57,235 nucleotides of DNA from an uncultured Cryomorphaceae bacterium. GTDB taxonomy: Bacteria > Bacteroidota > Bacteroidia > Flavobacteriales > Schleiferiaceae. Below, one piece after another: positions 1 to 9,360 of this stretch. Each line of letters opens with the position of its first letter. The stretch's first letter is position 1. The notes under the pieces are model-generated. The model was not told the origin of the DNA and did no database searches. It worked only from the letters and a program-made list of their open reading frames with translations. A program made the translations under genes and the position numbers. Location: positions 1 to 57,235 of the forward strand of contig CAJWKU010000011.1 of NCBI GenBank assembly GCA_913043005.1, given 5' to 3'.

Positions 1-2
1 AT

Positions 3-2972
3 GAGGTTCGTGAGATCTGCGCAGTAGGAGATACTGGAGCATGGTCAGGTCCAGGTTTTGCAACAACTAATTTCTGTGCTCCGCAATTCCAATGTGCTGT
101 AACAATGACTATGTTAGATTCATACGGTGACGGATGGAACGGCGGTATAATGGGTATTGAGCAAAAGAATGCTGCCGGCCAATGGGTTGGAGTCGCTTCT
201 TTCGGTTCAACATTTACCAGTGGTTCATCAGCTACTGAGACAGGAACTGTATGTGATGGAGACTCTGCCAGATTGGTTTGTTTCCAACCGGGATCATACT
301 CTTCAGAAATGGGCTGGTTATTGATGGACGCTAGTGGAGATACAATTGACTACAAAGCAGCAACTACCTCAACTCCTGGCTTTACGGCAGGAACGGTTTT
401 TGGCAGCGGTTTAGCTACTTGCCCATCGACATGTCCAAATACAGACACACTGGTTATTGATGATGAAACCTCTTGTGGTGTTTCTTCAGTGGAGTTTTAT
501 GCTTCAGGAGCAGGTGCAGATAATGAAGTGATCTGGCTTGACGCTAACGGTGCGGCGATCGCATATGGCGAGGACTTTGAGACAGATCCTATTTCTGCTA
601 CCACGACTGTTCAAGCAGCATCTATGGCTGTGAACAATTTAGCTGCACCTCATCACTTTGGTGCACCAGCTACCTTAACAGGTGGTTTTGGAAACTATAC
701 AAACGGAATGTGGTTTAGCGCTGCTTCAGCATTTGTCTTAGATTCAATTACTGTTATTTCTGACGGTCCGATTGAATTCCAGGTACGAATTTCTGAACCC
801 GGAGCTACTACGGCCGGTGCTGAGCTTATGTTGAGTGACACAATCTTTATTAGTGCTGCTGGAACACATCAAGTTGCGGTTGAGCTTCCAATTATGCCTG
901 GTTCTTATTTCATAAACATGAGATTTGCTACTGGAACGACAGGAAAGCTGCATCGTGCGACAGGTGGGGGAATATATCCTTACACGGTTGCTAATGTGGT
1001 CAGCATTGACTCAGTAAACTGTTGTGGCTCTTCAGGCTATGGCGCAATGACAAGAGTGTATTACGCATACGATTGGGTTGTCCGCGAGGCTTGCACAGGA
1101 CCAGTAACCACGGCTTCAGCTATTTATGCTGCAGTTCCAGATTCGGATCTTCCATACTTGGTTGACTTTGACAATGGATTACCATGTAACTGGGATGATG
1201 ATAGCAACACCAACCAAGGTTGGGAAGAAGTAGTGTCGTTTGGCGGTCTTTCTCTTGATAGTTCAGCGTTCATGTTTATCAACGATGATGCTGCAGGATC
1301 TGCTGCACCCCCGGTTGATGCGTCTATTACATCTCCTGAGATGTATGCGATAGGATATGATTCATTGTGGTTAGAATTTGATCACTACTATCGTCATTCA
1401 GGTACCGCAGGTATTGTAGAAGTATATGACGGAAGTAACTGGGTACAAATTGACTCAATTGCTGGAACGGTCGGATCATGGACAGCTCCAATGCATGAGA
1501 TGTATGACATCACGATGTATCAAAACCCAGAGCTTATGGCTCGCCTGCGCTACACTGATGGTGCTGGATCATGGGGTTGGTATTGGGCAGTGGATAACTT
1601 CGAAGTTTCAGGAGTATTAACGCCATGTACTGATGTTCGCATAGAGTTAAATAATGACACTTGGGGATCTGAGATCACCATGAGCATAGTAGACATAAAC
1701 ACAGGCTTTGTTTATTATGATGAAGGGCCATATCCAAATATCTCGTCAGCTGTATGGCCAGCAGGAAATACTTACGTTGACACTATTTGTCTACCCGATA
1801 ATGGAATCTATGAGTTCCGTATCGAAGACACCTATGGAGATGGACTTATTTCTGGAGCAGCAACAGGCTATTATACTGTAGATATTCTTTGCCCATGGGG
1901 ATTGAATAACGTGATGTCGCTTGATACTGCTACTAGTTTCAACTTCTCTAACGGTGGTACTGTAGCTAATGGATTTACAGGCGGGTCTTGGGACTCAACA
2001 GTATTCGACATTAGCTGTGTTCAGTATTCAAATGTCACCTTCCAGGTGGATATGAATAAAGTTGATGCAAGTACGTTTACTACTCCTGAATTGAACTCTA
2101 CGTTCAACAACTGGTGTGGTAATTGTAACGCGATGAGCGATGCAGATGGTGACAATGTTTGGGACGTAACCGTTTCCTTGGCAGAAGGCGATACAATAGA
2201 GTACAAGTACTCTGCTGATGGCTGGACTATCCAAGAGATGAATGATCCAAATGCATCATGTACAAATGGTAACGTTACTTACACGAATCGTGTATTGACG
2301 ATCCCTGCGGCAGACACTGTTCTTCCGGTAGTTTGCTGGAGTTCATGTGATGCTTGTGCTATAGATGTTACGCTTAGCGTGAATATGGCATGGGAGGTCG
2401 CTAACGGCGCAATTGACTCCAATGGTGTTCATGTAGCTGGTACTTGGCAGTCTTGGAACCCAATGGGATCTGAGATGTTAGATACTAACGGCGATGGTAT
2501 TTACCACATTACATTTGAGTCAGCTCTTGGCGAGAGTCTTCAGTACAAGTTCTTGAATGGAACGGACTGGACAAATGCTGAGCCAACAACTGATCTTGCT
2601 AGCTGTGGTGTCTCTGACGGATTTGGAGGCTATAACCGAACAGCGACATTAGGTAATGCAGATACTGTGTTTGCTCCTGTATGTTTTGGTAAGTGTTACG
2701 ACTGTGCTGTAAGCATAGACGAGGCATTGGGAAGCATTAGCTTATTCCCGAACCCGACTACTGGTGCATTCTCATTAGAGCGCACTAACCTAACCGGTGA
2801 GGTAGAAGTTAGCATCATAGGTCTCCGTGGAGAGTTATTAAATGCAACCAAGTGGGATGCTGGATCAAGTGAGCTCAAGATTGACTTGAGTGACCTAGCT
2901 TCAGGTATCTACATGGTACGCTTAACTGCTGAAGAAGGAACACGTACTATGCGTGTGGCTGTTCAGCGCTAA
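3..2972 (+). CDS. Large secreted T9SS-sorted multidomain protein (5' end outside window)
   Basis: The reading frame is open from base 3, so the true start lies before the window. About 990 residues are visible. The last ~85 residues (about 2715-2969) form a type A T9SS sorting domain: an FPNP motif, a short beta sandwich, then LASGIYMVRL and a basic end, which marks the protein for export through the type IX system. Upstream come two cysteine-flanked sandwich domains with YGDG motifs (about 90-460 and 1625-1900), a MAM-like or 'choice-of-anchor J' domain (about 1130-1620), and two tandem starch-binding-like E-set domains (about 2030-2330 and 2360-2680), each with an NxWxG or WxxWNP core and a DGDN/NGDG loop. 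No catalytic domain is evident, so an adhesin or surface structural role is inferred. Codon choice looks more biased than in neighbouring genes, which fits high expression. A strong terminator follows. Confidence 0.85.
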   Translation, partial: EVREICAVGDTGAWSGPGFATTNFCAPQFQCAVTMTMLDSYGDGWNGGIMGIEQKNAAGQWVGVASFGSTFTSGSSATETGTVCDGDSARLVCFQPGSYSSEMGWLLMDASGDTIDYKAATTSTPGFTAGTVFGSGLATCPSTCPNTDTLVIDDETSCGVSSVEFYASGAGADNEVIWLDANGAAIAYGEDFETDPISATTTVQAASMAVNNLAAPHHFGAPATLTGGFGNYTNGMWFSAASAFVLDSITVISDGPIEFQVRISEPGATTAGAELMLSDTIFISAAGTHQVAVELPIMPGSYFINMRFATGTTGKLHRATGGGIYPYTVANVVSIDSVNCCGSSGYGAMTRVYYAYDWVVREACTGPVTTASAIYAAVPDSDLPYLVDFDNGLPCNWDDDSNTNQGWEEVVSFGGLSLDSSAFMFINDDAAGSAAPPVDASITSPEMYAIGYDSLWLEFDHYYRHSGTAGIVEVYDGSNWVQIDSIAGTVGSWTAPMHEMYDITMYQNPELMARLRYTDGAGSWGWYWAVDNFEVSGVLTPCTDVRIELNNDTWGSEITMSIVDINTGFVYYDEGPYPNISSAVWPAGNTYVDTICLPDNGIYEFRIEDTYGDGLISGAATGYYTVDILCPWGLNNVMSLDTATSFNFSNGGTVANGFTGGSWDSTVFDISCVQYSNVTFQVDMNKVDASTFTTPELNSTFNNWCGNCNAMSDADGDNVWDVTVSLAEGDTIEYKYSADGWTIQEMNDPNASCTNGNVTYTNRVLTIPAADTVLPVVCWSSCDACAIDVTLSVNMAWEVANGAIDSNGVHVAGTWQSWNPMGSEMLDTNGDGIYHITFESALGESLQYKFLNGTDWTNAEPTTDLASCGVSDGFGGYNRTATLGNADTVFAPVCFGKCYDCAVSIDEALGSISLFPNPTTGAFSLERTNLTGEVEVSIIGLRGELLNATKWDAGSSELKIDLSDLASGIYMVRLTAEEGTRTMRVAVQR

Positions 2973-3022
2973 GCAAATAGAAATTTCTATTTGACAATAG
3001 TCTTTTAGAGTTCTTTAAAATT

Positions 3023-3053
3023 GACCGCCCCTTTTCGGGGCGGTCTTTTTTTT
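3023..3053 (+). terminator. Rho-independent terminator after the T9SS protein gene
   Basis: A perfect 9-bp GC-rich stem (3023-3031 with 3037-3045) closes a 5-nt loop and is followed by eight T residues (3046-3053). It lies 51 bases after the stop codon and isolates the surface-protein gene from the paaZ-like gene. It is the strongest terminator seen in the window. Confidence 0.95.
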
Positions 3054-3089
3054 GGGATATCTTTACATGGTATTGAAAAAAATAAAAAC

Positions 3090-5144
3090 ATGAAGCGGGA
3101 TATTCAGAATTACATACTTGGGCAATGGACTTCTGCCAGCGATACAGAATATGATGCCATTCATGCAATTACTGGGGAGCACATAGGGCGTGTCTCAAGC
3201 TTGGGTCTCAACTATGATGATATTCTTCAGTATGGAAGAGATAAAGGAGGTAAGTCATTACGGGAAATGACTTTTCCTATGCGTGGCTTGATGCTAAAAA
3301 GGTTGGCCCTTTTCTTACAAGAAAAAAAAGAGACATATTATGCGGTCTCATATGCGACAGGAGCTACTCGATCGGACTCTTGGATCGACATTGAAGGCGG
3401 AATTGGAAATTTATTTACGTACGCTTCGTTGCGACGTGAATTTTCAGATCAATCATTTCATATTGACGGAAGCCCAATTAAATTATCGCAAGCAGGTACT
3501 TTTTCAGGGCAGCATATAATGGTTCCAAAACAAGGAGTTGCTGTGCATATCAATTCATTCAATTTTCCTGTATGGGGAATGTTAGAAAAAATCGCAGTCA
3601 ATTTACTCGCCGGAGTTCCGGCAGTAGTAAAACCGTCAGAATATACCAGCTTTTTAACAGAGGCTGTAGTCCGAGATATTATCGAGAGTCGAATCTTGCC
3701 TGAAGGAGCCTTGCAGCTAGTATCGGGAAAAGGTATTGGGATTCTTGACTCGGTCCAACGGGGGGACACGGTAACATTTACAGGTTCAGCGAAAACGGGG
3801 CTCTCCCTTAAGTCTTCTGCTCATTATTTAGAAAGAGGGGTTCCTTTTAATTTAGAAGCAGACTCCCTTAACGCTATGGTTATGGGTGAGGATGTAAAAC
3901 CTGAATCTCCAGAATTTAAAATATTCATCAAAGAGGTCTGCAGGGAAATCACGGTAAAGGCTGGTCAAAAATGTACGGCGGTGAGAAGGATATTGGTTCA
4001 AAAAGAATCTATTGAAGCCGTAGGTGAGGCGATAAAAAACAGATTAGCTACCACTAAGTATGGAGACCCCATGCTAGAGGGTGTCAGGATGGGTTCTTTG
4101 GCGACGAAAACACAAGTGGAAAGAGTTCAAGAAGCTGTATCAATTTTATCTAAGGAGAATGATATTTTGTTTGGCAGCCTATCCGGTGAGAGCCAAGCGA
4201 TTGCTGAGAATCCTAAAAATGGAGCTTATTTTGCCCCCTTATTATTTTTAAATAATGATCCCGTAAATAAGCTATTGTGTCATGATATAGAGGCATTTGG
4301 TCCCGTATCTACCTTGATGCCATACAATTCCGCTAGCGATGCAGCAGACATAGTTGCATTAGGAAAAGGATCATTGGTAACAACGATTGTTAGCTCCGAA
4401 AAAGAAATCTATAAGAGTTACGCTTTAGCTGCGGCTCATTCAAATGGACGAGTGCTTGTTTTGGACTCTTCAAGTGCCAAAGAAAGCACTGGGCACGGAT
4501 CACCTATGCCATTGCTTACTCACGGAGGTCCAGGGAGGGCTGGAGATGGTGAAGAGATGGGAGGAATGAGAGGAGTAAAACATTATTTACAACGCACAGC
4601 TCTTCAAGGCCATCCTGATGTCCTTACCGAAATAACAGGGAGGTTTATTCCTGGAGCAAGCCGCCGTGAAGCGAATCCACATTTGTTTCGACAGTATTTT
4701 GAGGACTTGGTTATTGGCGATACGGTTACTACCGATAAGCACAGGGTTACAATGGAAGATATTGACAACTTTGCTGAGCTAAGTGGAGATAAGTTTTATG
4801 CTCACATGGACCCAGATTCATTAGATGGGACCATTTTTACAGGACGTGTGGCTCATGGGTATTTTATTTTAAGTCGAGCTGCGGGTCTATTTGTAGACCC
4901 ACCAAAGGGACCTGTATTACTTAATTATGGTATCGAAACGTGCCGATTCACAAAGCCTGTTTATCCTGGGACAATTATAGGCGTGCAGTTAACTGTTCAG
5001 GAGAAAATAGATCAAGAGAAACGCGATGCAGAAGACATATCTAAAGGGATAGTCAAGTATTATGTAGAAGTTTCAGATGATATCGGTGAAGTTGTTGCAA
5101 TTGCAACAATATTGACCATGGTAAAAAAGAGAGATCAGAATTAG
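3090..5144 (+). CDS. paaZ: PaaZ-type bifunctional enzyme: aldehyde dehydrogenase + MaoC-like hydratase
   Basis: This 684-residue protein joins an N-terminal aldehyde dehydrogenase (about 1-520) to a C-terminal MaoC hot-dog hydratase (about 535-680), the architecture and length of PaaZ. In phenylacetate degradation PaaZ opens the oxepin-CoA ring by hydrolysis and oxidises the resulting semialdehyde. The ALDH catalytic pair is present at Glu256 and Cys295 (in AGQKCTAVRR), the positions known for E. coli PaaZ. The hydratase motif GDKFYAH gives Asp567 and His572, followed by GRVAHGY. The ATG at 3090 was chosen because the longer frame begins inside the terminator. No paaABCDE ring-epoxidation genes are in the window, so the substrate here is inferred from family only. 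An enoyl-CoA hydratase gene follows after 42 bases. Confidence 0.88.
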   Translation: MKRDIQNYILGQWTSASDTEYDAIHAITGEHIGRVSSLGLNYDDILQYGRDKGGKSLREMTFPMRGLMLKRLALFLQEKKETYYAVSYATGATRSDSWIDIEGGIGNLFTYASLRREFSDQSFHIDGSPIKLSQAGTFSGQHIMVPKQGVAVHINSFNFPVWGMLEKIAVNLLAGVPAVVKPSEYTSFLTEAVVRDIIESRILPEGALQLVSGKGIGILDSVQRGDTVTFTGSAKTGLSLKSSAHYLERGVPFNLEADSLNAMVMGEDVKPESPEFKIFIKEVCREITVKAGQKCTAVRRILVQKESIEAVGEAIKNRLATTKYGDPMLEGVRMGSLATKTQVERVQEAVSILSKENDILFGSLSGESQAIAENPKNGAYFAPLLFLNNDPVNKLLCHDIEAFGPVSTLMPYNSASDAADIVALGKGSLVTTIVSSEKEIYKSYALAAAHSNGRVLVLDSSSAKESTGHGSPMPLLTHGGPGRAGDGEEMGGMRGVKHYLQRTALQGHPDVLTEITGRFIPGASRREANPHLFRQYFEDLVIGDTVTTDKHRVTMEDIDNFAELSGDKFYAHMDPDSLDGTIFTGRVAHGYFILSRAAGLFVDPPKGPVLLNYGIETCRFTKPVYPGTIIGVQLTVQEKIDQEKRDAEDISKGIVKYYVEVSDDIGEVVAIATILTMVKKRDQN

Positions 5145-5186
5145 CGTTATTTATACCAAGTTCTGAAAAGACAAAAGAAATATAAG

Positions 5187-5978
5187 ATGGATGTAGATTT
5201 TAAAAACAAAGGAACAGTTGAAGTAATCGTAGAGGCTGGGGTTTCGTGTATTGAGTTTTCTCACCCTCAAAGTAATTCATTGCCCAGCGCGTTATTAAAA
5301 AAATTAACCCAAGCGATCGAACAGGAGTCATCAAACCCTGAAAGTCAAATTATTCTTCTTGGGAGTTCAGGCGATAGAGTTTTTTGTGGTGGCGCAAGTT
5401 TTGATGAGCTAGCTTCAATTTCAAACGAAAAGGAGGGCTTAAGTTTTTTTAGTGGTTTTGCCAACGTTATAAACGCAATGAGGAAGTCGCCCAAGATAAT
5501 CGTTGGAAGAATTCAAGGTAAGGCTGTAGGCGGAGGTGTTGGACTTGCTTCTGCTGTTGATTATTGTTTCGCGACAGACTACGCTGGTGTTAAGTTAAGT
5601 GAATTAGCCGTGGGAATTGGCCCTTTTGTTGTTGGACCCGCTGTCGAACGTAAAATAGGAAAAAGCGCCATGAGCCAATTAGCGATTGATGCGACTCAAT
5701 TTAGAACAGCAGAATGGGCTTTTAACAAAGGCTTATATTCACAAGTCTACCCTACAATAGAATCAATGGACCAAGGGATTTCAGAACTGCTCAAATCATT
5801 AACATATCAGAGTGCTTCTGCTCAAACAGCATTGAAAAAAATCCTTTGGGAGGACTTTGATCATTGGGACGAACTATTGGGATCACGTGCGCTTATCAGT
5901 GGGAAACTAGTCTTGACAGAAGAAAGCAAAGCTTCTATTCAGTTGATTTTAGAGAAAAAAAATCAAATTGATAAATAA
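5187..5978 (+). CDS. Enoyl-CoA hydratase/isomerase family protein
   Basis: This 263-residue crotonase-fold protein probably hydrates or isomerises an acyl-CoA intermediate in the cytoplasm. The oxyanion-hole segments are visible as FCGGASFDEL (about 72-81) and GKAVGGGVGLAS (about 112-123), and the Asp-Tyr-Cys segment that normally follows the second loop is present. The usual second catalytic glutamate region reads LSELAVGIGP, so one carboxylate is retained. The gene sits between the paaZ-like gene and the fused E1 gene (4 bases before the latter), all on the same strand, consistent with an operon for acyl-CoA or ring-acid breakdown. It could correspond to paaF or paaG, but it does not resemble either closely enough for a symbol. 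Exact substrate is unknown. Confidence 0.8.
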   Translation: MDVDFKNKGTVEVIVEAGVSCIEFSHPQSNSLPSALLKKLTQAIEQESSNPESQIILLGSSGDRVFCGGASFDELASISNEKEGLSFFSGFANVINAMRKSPKIIVGRIQGKAVGGGVGLASAVDYCFATDYAGVKLSELAVGIGPFVVGPAVERKIGKSAMSQLAIDATQFRTAEWAFNKGLYSQVYPTIESMDQGISELLKSLTYQSASAQTALKKILWEDFDHWDELLGSRALISGKLVLTEESKASIQLILEKKNQIDK

Positions 5979-5981
5979 AAG

Positions 5982-8033
5982 ATGAGTACATCAATAAGCA
6001 AAACTCTTATTAAAGCGTATGAGTTGATGTGTACTGCTGAGCAGATGACCCATTGTTTTGAGAAAAATAAGGAAATTACACAGACATATGTTCACGCAAC
6101 GTCGAGAGGGCATGAGGCAATCCAGTTAGCTTGCTCAATGCAGCTTGAACCTACAGATTTTTTATACCCTTATTACAGAGATGATGCGATGCTTTTGGGC
6201 ATAGGAATGACTCCGTTTGATTTGATGCTTCAACTACTCGCCAAGCGTGAGGATCCATTTTCTGGAGGGAGAACATATTACAGCCATGCCAGTTTACGAG
6301 TGTCAGATAAGCCAAAGATTCCACATCAGTCTTCAGCCACCGGAATGCAAGCAATTCCCGCTTCTGGTACAGCAATGGGAATTCAATACAAAGAGAAAGT
6401 GGGCCTTACAGAAGAATGGGGCACCGCAAAACCTATATCTATGTGCTCAATCGGAGATGCTGCTATGACGGAGGGAGAAGTCTCAGAGGCTCTTCAAATG
6501 GCCGCTCTAAAGCAATATCCTTTGCTTGTTATTGTCCAAGACAATGGTTGGGATATTTCAGCGAGTGCTTCAGAAGTGAGATCTGGAGATGCCGCCGATT
6601 ACGCAAAGGGGTTTCCTGGAATTAATATTGTTCAGCTCGATGGAAGTGATTTTTCATCATGTTTTCATGCTGTCAGAGAGGTTCTAAGTAAAATGCGGAA
6701 AACCAGAGAACCATATTTAATTCATGCCCGGGTGCCACTTCTGAATCACCATACATCCGGGGTTCGAATGGAGTGGTACCGGGATGACCTTGAAGATCAC
6801 AAAAAAAGAGACCCCTTACCTAAACTGAGAAATTTCTTACTGGATCAGGGGGTGAATAAGAAAGAAATCGAAAAAATCGAAGAAGCGGCAGCAAAAAATG
6901 TAGAGAAAGATTTTGCAAGGGCATTATTAGCGGAGGATCCAAAACCCGAAGACCTTTATACTCATAGATATGCGCCAACTCCAATAAATTCTGAATCAGG
7001 GGTTAGAGAGCCTAATAATAGAGACGCAACAGTTATGGTAGACAGCGCATTGTTTGCTATTCGTGAAATTCTTGACGCTCATCCAGAATCCTTATTATAT
7101 GGACAAGACGTAGGGGCTAGGCTTGGAGGTGTATTTAGGGAAGCTGCAACTTTAGCTCAGCAATTTGGTGATCATAGGGTGTTTAACACTCCTATTCAAG
7201 AAGCATTTATTATTGGTAGTACCGTAGGAATGTCTGCTGTTGGATTAAAGCCGATAGTTGAAGTTCAGTTTGCTGATTATATCTGGCCCGGATTAAACCA
7301 GCTGTTTACAGAGCTCTCAAGGTCATATTATCTATCAAATGGCAAATGGCCAGCGAGCGCCATTATAAGGGTGCCTACAGGGGCATATGGGAGTGGTGGC
7401 CCATATCATTCATCTAGCGTGGAGTCGGTATTGACAAACATTAGGGGAATAAAAATTGCTTATCCCTCAACAGGAGCAGATCTAAAAGGTTTAATGAAAT
7501 CAGCTTATGCCGACCCGAATCCTGTTATCATGTTAGAGCACAAGGGGCTTTATTGGTCGAAAATATCAGGAACGAGCGGCGCAAAAACTATTGAGCCATC
7601 TGAAGATTATGTGATCCCGTTTGGAAAAGGAAGGATTGTCCTTGAAGCCAAACCAGAAGCTGCATCTTCTGTATGTATTATAACATACGGAATGGGAGTT
7701 TATTGGGCCCTTGAGGCAGAAAAAGCTTTTTCAGGAATGATTGAAATTATAGACCTACGATCACTTCAACCGTGGGATGAAGAGCTTGTCATGACTTCAG
7801 TTTCACGCCATGGTCGGGTATTAATTTTAACCGAAGAACCAACAAAAAATTCATTTGCAAAAGCGATATCTGGAGAAATTCAGAATCAATGTTTTAGCAA
7901 ATTAGATGCTCCAATATTGGTGTTAGGGTCTGAAGACACTCCCGCAATACCTTTAAATAAGACATTAGAAGCTACATTATTACCCAATCCGAAAAAAGTG
8001 GAAAAATCACTGGAGTATTTATTTAATTATTGA
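5982..8033 (+). CDS. Fused 2-oxoacid dehydrogenase E1 (alpha+beta), branched-chain type
   Basis: This 683-residue thiamine diphosphate enzyme carries the E1 alpha subunit (about 1-340) and E1 beta subunit (about 345-683) in one chain, as is common in Bacteroidota branched-chain 2-oxoacid dehydrogenases. The alpha half has the cofactor motif in the form GDAAMTEGE (about 158) ending in QDNGWDIS (about 187), so the canonical GDG...NN is changed to GDA...DN. The beta half has TPIQEAFIIG with the conserved Glu, then VEVQFADYIWPG and the transketolase C-terminal domain. E1 decarboxylates the 2-oxoacid and passes the acyl group to a lipoyl-E2, not found here, although lipB, which supplies the lipoyl precursor, is nearby. 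The gene overlaps the convergent acetyltransferase gene by 7 bases at its 3' end. Confidence 0.85.
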   Translation: MSTSISKTLIKAYELMCTAEQMTHCFEKNKEITQTYVHATSRGHEAIQLACSMQLEPTDFLYPYYRDDAMLLGIGMTPFDLMLQLLAKREDPFSGGRTYYSHASLRVSDKPKIPHQSSATGMQAIPASGTAMGIQYKEKVGLTEEWGTAKPISMCSIGDAAMTEGEVSEALQMAALKQYPLLVIVQDNGWDISASASEVRSGDAADYAKGFPGINIVQLDGSDFSSCFHAVREVLSKMRKTREPYLIHARVPLLNHHTSGVRMEWYRDDLEDHKKRDPLPKLRNFLLDQGVNKKEIEKIEEAAAKNVEKDFARALLAEDPKPEDLYTHRYAPTPINSESGVREPNNRDATVMVDSALFAIREILDAHPESLLYGQDVGARLGGVFREAATLAQQFGDHRVFNTPIQEAFIIGSTVGMSAVGLKPIVEVQFADYIWPGLNQLFTELSRSYYLSNGKWPASAIIRVPTGAYGSGGPYHSSSVESVLTNIRGIKIAYPSTGADLKGLMKSAYADPNPVIMLEHKGLYWSKISGTSGAKTIEPSEDYVIPFGKGRIVLEAKPEAASSVCIITYGMGVYWALEAEKAFSGMIEIIDLRSLQPWDEELVMTSVSRHGRVLILTEEPTKNSFAKAISGEIQNQCFSKLDAPILVLGSEDTPAIPLNKTLEATLLPNPKKVEKSLEYLFNY

Positions 8034-8488
8034 CTTTTTTTGATGGGCTTGAGCCTCATCCATCGGTGAGGTATGCCATCTTCTAGAAACTCATCTTTTT
8101 CAACTTCAAAATTAAATTCATGGTAAAAATCAACCAGATAGGATTGAGCCATTATTAAAATGTCATTATTTGGATAACGCTTCCAGCATTCATTTATAGA
8201 TAGTTTCATTAATTTCTTTCCGTAACCTTTTCCTCTAGCTTTTGAACAGGTCACAACTCTTCCGATACTAGAATCGGGATAAGCCAATCCAGGCGGAATA
8301 ATTCTGCAGTAGGCCCACAACTCATCATCTATGGACAAGCATGCATGTAGAGAGCCTTGATCTTTTCCATCAAGATCTTGATAAGGACAGTTTTGTTCAA
8401 CAACGAAAACTTCTGCTCTCAAGGCTAATATTTCGTATAATCCTGATAATGTTAAATCAGAAAAAGGTATAATTTTTAAAAAACTCAT
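8027..8488 (-). CDS. ElaA-type GNAT N-acetyltransferase
   Basis: The 153-residue protein has the same length as E. coli ElaA and the ElaA signature near the N terminus: LYEILALRAEVFVVEQNCPYQDLDG with the early R-x-E-V-F-V-V-E-Q core. The acetyl-CoA binding loop of GNAT enzymes is seen as RVVTCSKARGKGYGKKLM (about 80-97). It presumably acetylates an unidentified small molecule or peptide amine. A longer frame runs to 8557, but the ATG at 8488 matches the family N terminus and is preferred. The gene is convergent with and overlaps the E1 gene by 7 bases, and is divergent from lipB. Confidence 0.85.
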   Translation of the reverse strand: MSFLKIIPFSDLTLSGLYEILALRAEVFVVEQNCPYQDLDGKDQGSLHACLSIDDELWAYCRIIPPGLAYPDSSIGRVVTCSKARGKGYGKKLMKLSINECWKRYPNNDILIMAQSYLVDFYHEFNFEVEKDEFLEDGIPHRWMRLKPIKKSQ

Positions 8489-8589
8489 AGAGGCACCAAT
8501 TTCGTATTTTTGTTTGAACACTGCAAAAAATATTGAACGAGATATCTGGAGCCTCAATATTGTTCATCGAACTGAAAACTTATAATTAA

Positions 8590-9321
8590 TTGGAAGAATT
8601 CAAATCTGTTATTTTTAAAGACTTGGGCCGAATAAACTATAAAGAGGCCTGGGATTTTCAGGAGAATATTTTTTCTGGAGTGTTGAATAGTAAATCCGAA
8701 AATCGAAATCGATCTGATGACAATCAGGTTAGGACAACCGATTATTTACTTTTCGCCGAGCATAATCCCGTATATACAATAGGTAAAAGCGGAGATATGA
8801 AGAACTTACTTGCTAATAAAAACCAATTAGAGGAATTAGGGATTGAGTTTTTTAAGATTAACAGAGGTGGGGACATAACATATCATGGGCCGGGTCAACT
8901 TGTTGGTTACCCTATTTTGAATCTTGATCACTTTTTTACAGATATACATCGATATCTCCGCACACTGGAAGATGTGATAATTGACACGTTATTTGATTAT
9001 GGACTGAAAGGAGGGCGAATTTCTGGAGAAACAGGCGTATGGTTGGATCCAGAGACTCCATTTGCCAGAAAAATCTGCGCGATGGGAGTGCGGGCCAGTA
9101 GGTGGGTTACAATGCATGGATGGGCATTTAATATTAATACGGATTTAAAATATTTTCAACATATTATACCTTGTGGCATCACCGATAAATCAGTAACTAG
9201 TTTAAATATTGAATTAGGTAAAGAGATTGATATGCTGGACTTAAAACAAAAAGTGAAATATCATTTTGAAAAACGATTTGAGGTATCATTATTAAATTTT
9301 CCCCAAAAAAATCATATTTAA
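8590..9321 (+). CDS. lipB: Lipoyl(octanoyl) transferase LipB
   Basis: LipB moves octanoyl from acyl carrier protein to lipoyl domains of 2-oxoacid dehydrogenase and glycine cleavage proteins, the first committed step of lipoylation. The 243-residue protein shows the family landmarks RGGDITYHGPGQLVGYP (about 97-113), the catalytic Lys161 in RKICAMG and the catalytic Cys195 in IIPCGI. The start is an unusual TTG: an in-frame TAA lies directly before it, while the conserved N-terminal segment FKDLGRINYKEAWDFQ begins only a few codons later, so no later start is possible without losing family sequence. The gene follows the E1 gene by about 560 bases with the acetyltransferase gene between, a plausible functional link to oxoacid dehydrogenases. 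Confidence 0.93.
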   Translation: MEEFKSVIFKDLGRINYKEAWDFQENIFSGVLNSKSENRNRSDDNQVRTTDYLLFAEHNPVYTIGKSGDMKNLLANKNQLEELGIEFFKINRGGDITYHGPGQLVGYPILNLDHFFTDIHRYLRTLEDVIIDTLFDYGLKGGRISGETGVWLDPETPFARKICAMGVRASRWVTMHGWAFNINTDLKYFQHIIPCGITDKSVTSLNIELGKEIDMLDLKQKVKYHFEKRFEVSLLNFPQKNHI

Positions 9322-9360
9322 AAGGCAAAAATGATAAATCAAAGCCTTAACTTTTAGAGC

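Noticed and set aside
744-2878. Open frames opposite to or inside the T9SS protein gene
   Set aside because: Short, no family resemblance, and they overlap a well-supported coding frame.
3021-3089. N-terminal extension of the paaZ-like frame
   Set aside because: It starts within the terminator stem and adds residues not found in PaaZ. The ATG at 3090 places the catalytic residues at the known positions.
9322-9352. AAGGC-N17-GCCTT inverted repeat between lipB and the serine hydrolase gene
   Set aside because: Only 5 bp with a long loop and a poor T tract, so it is too weak to call a terminator or operator.
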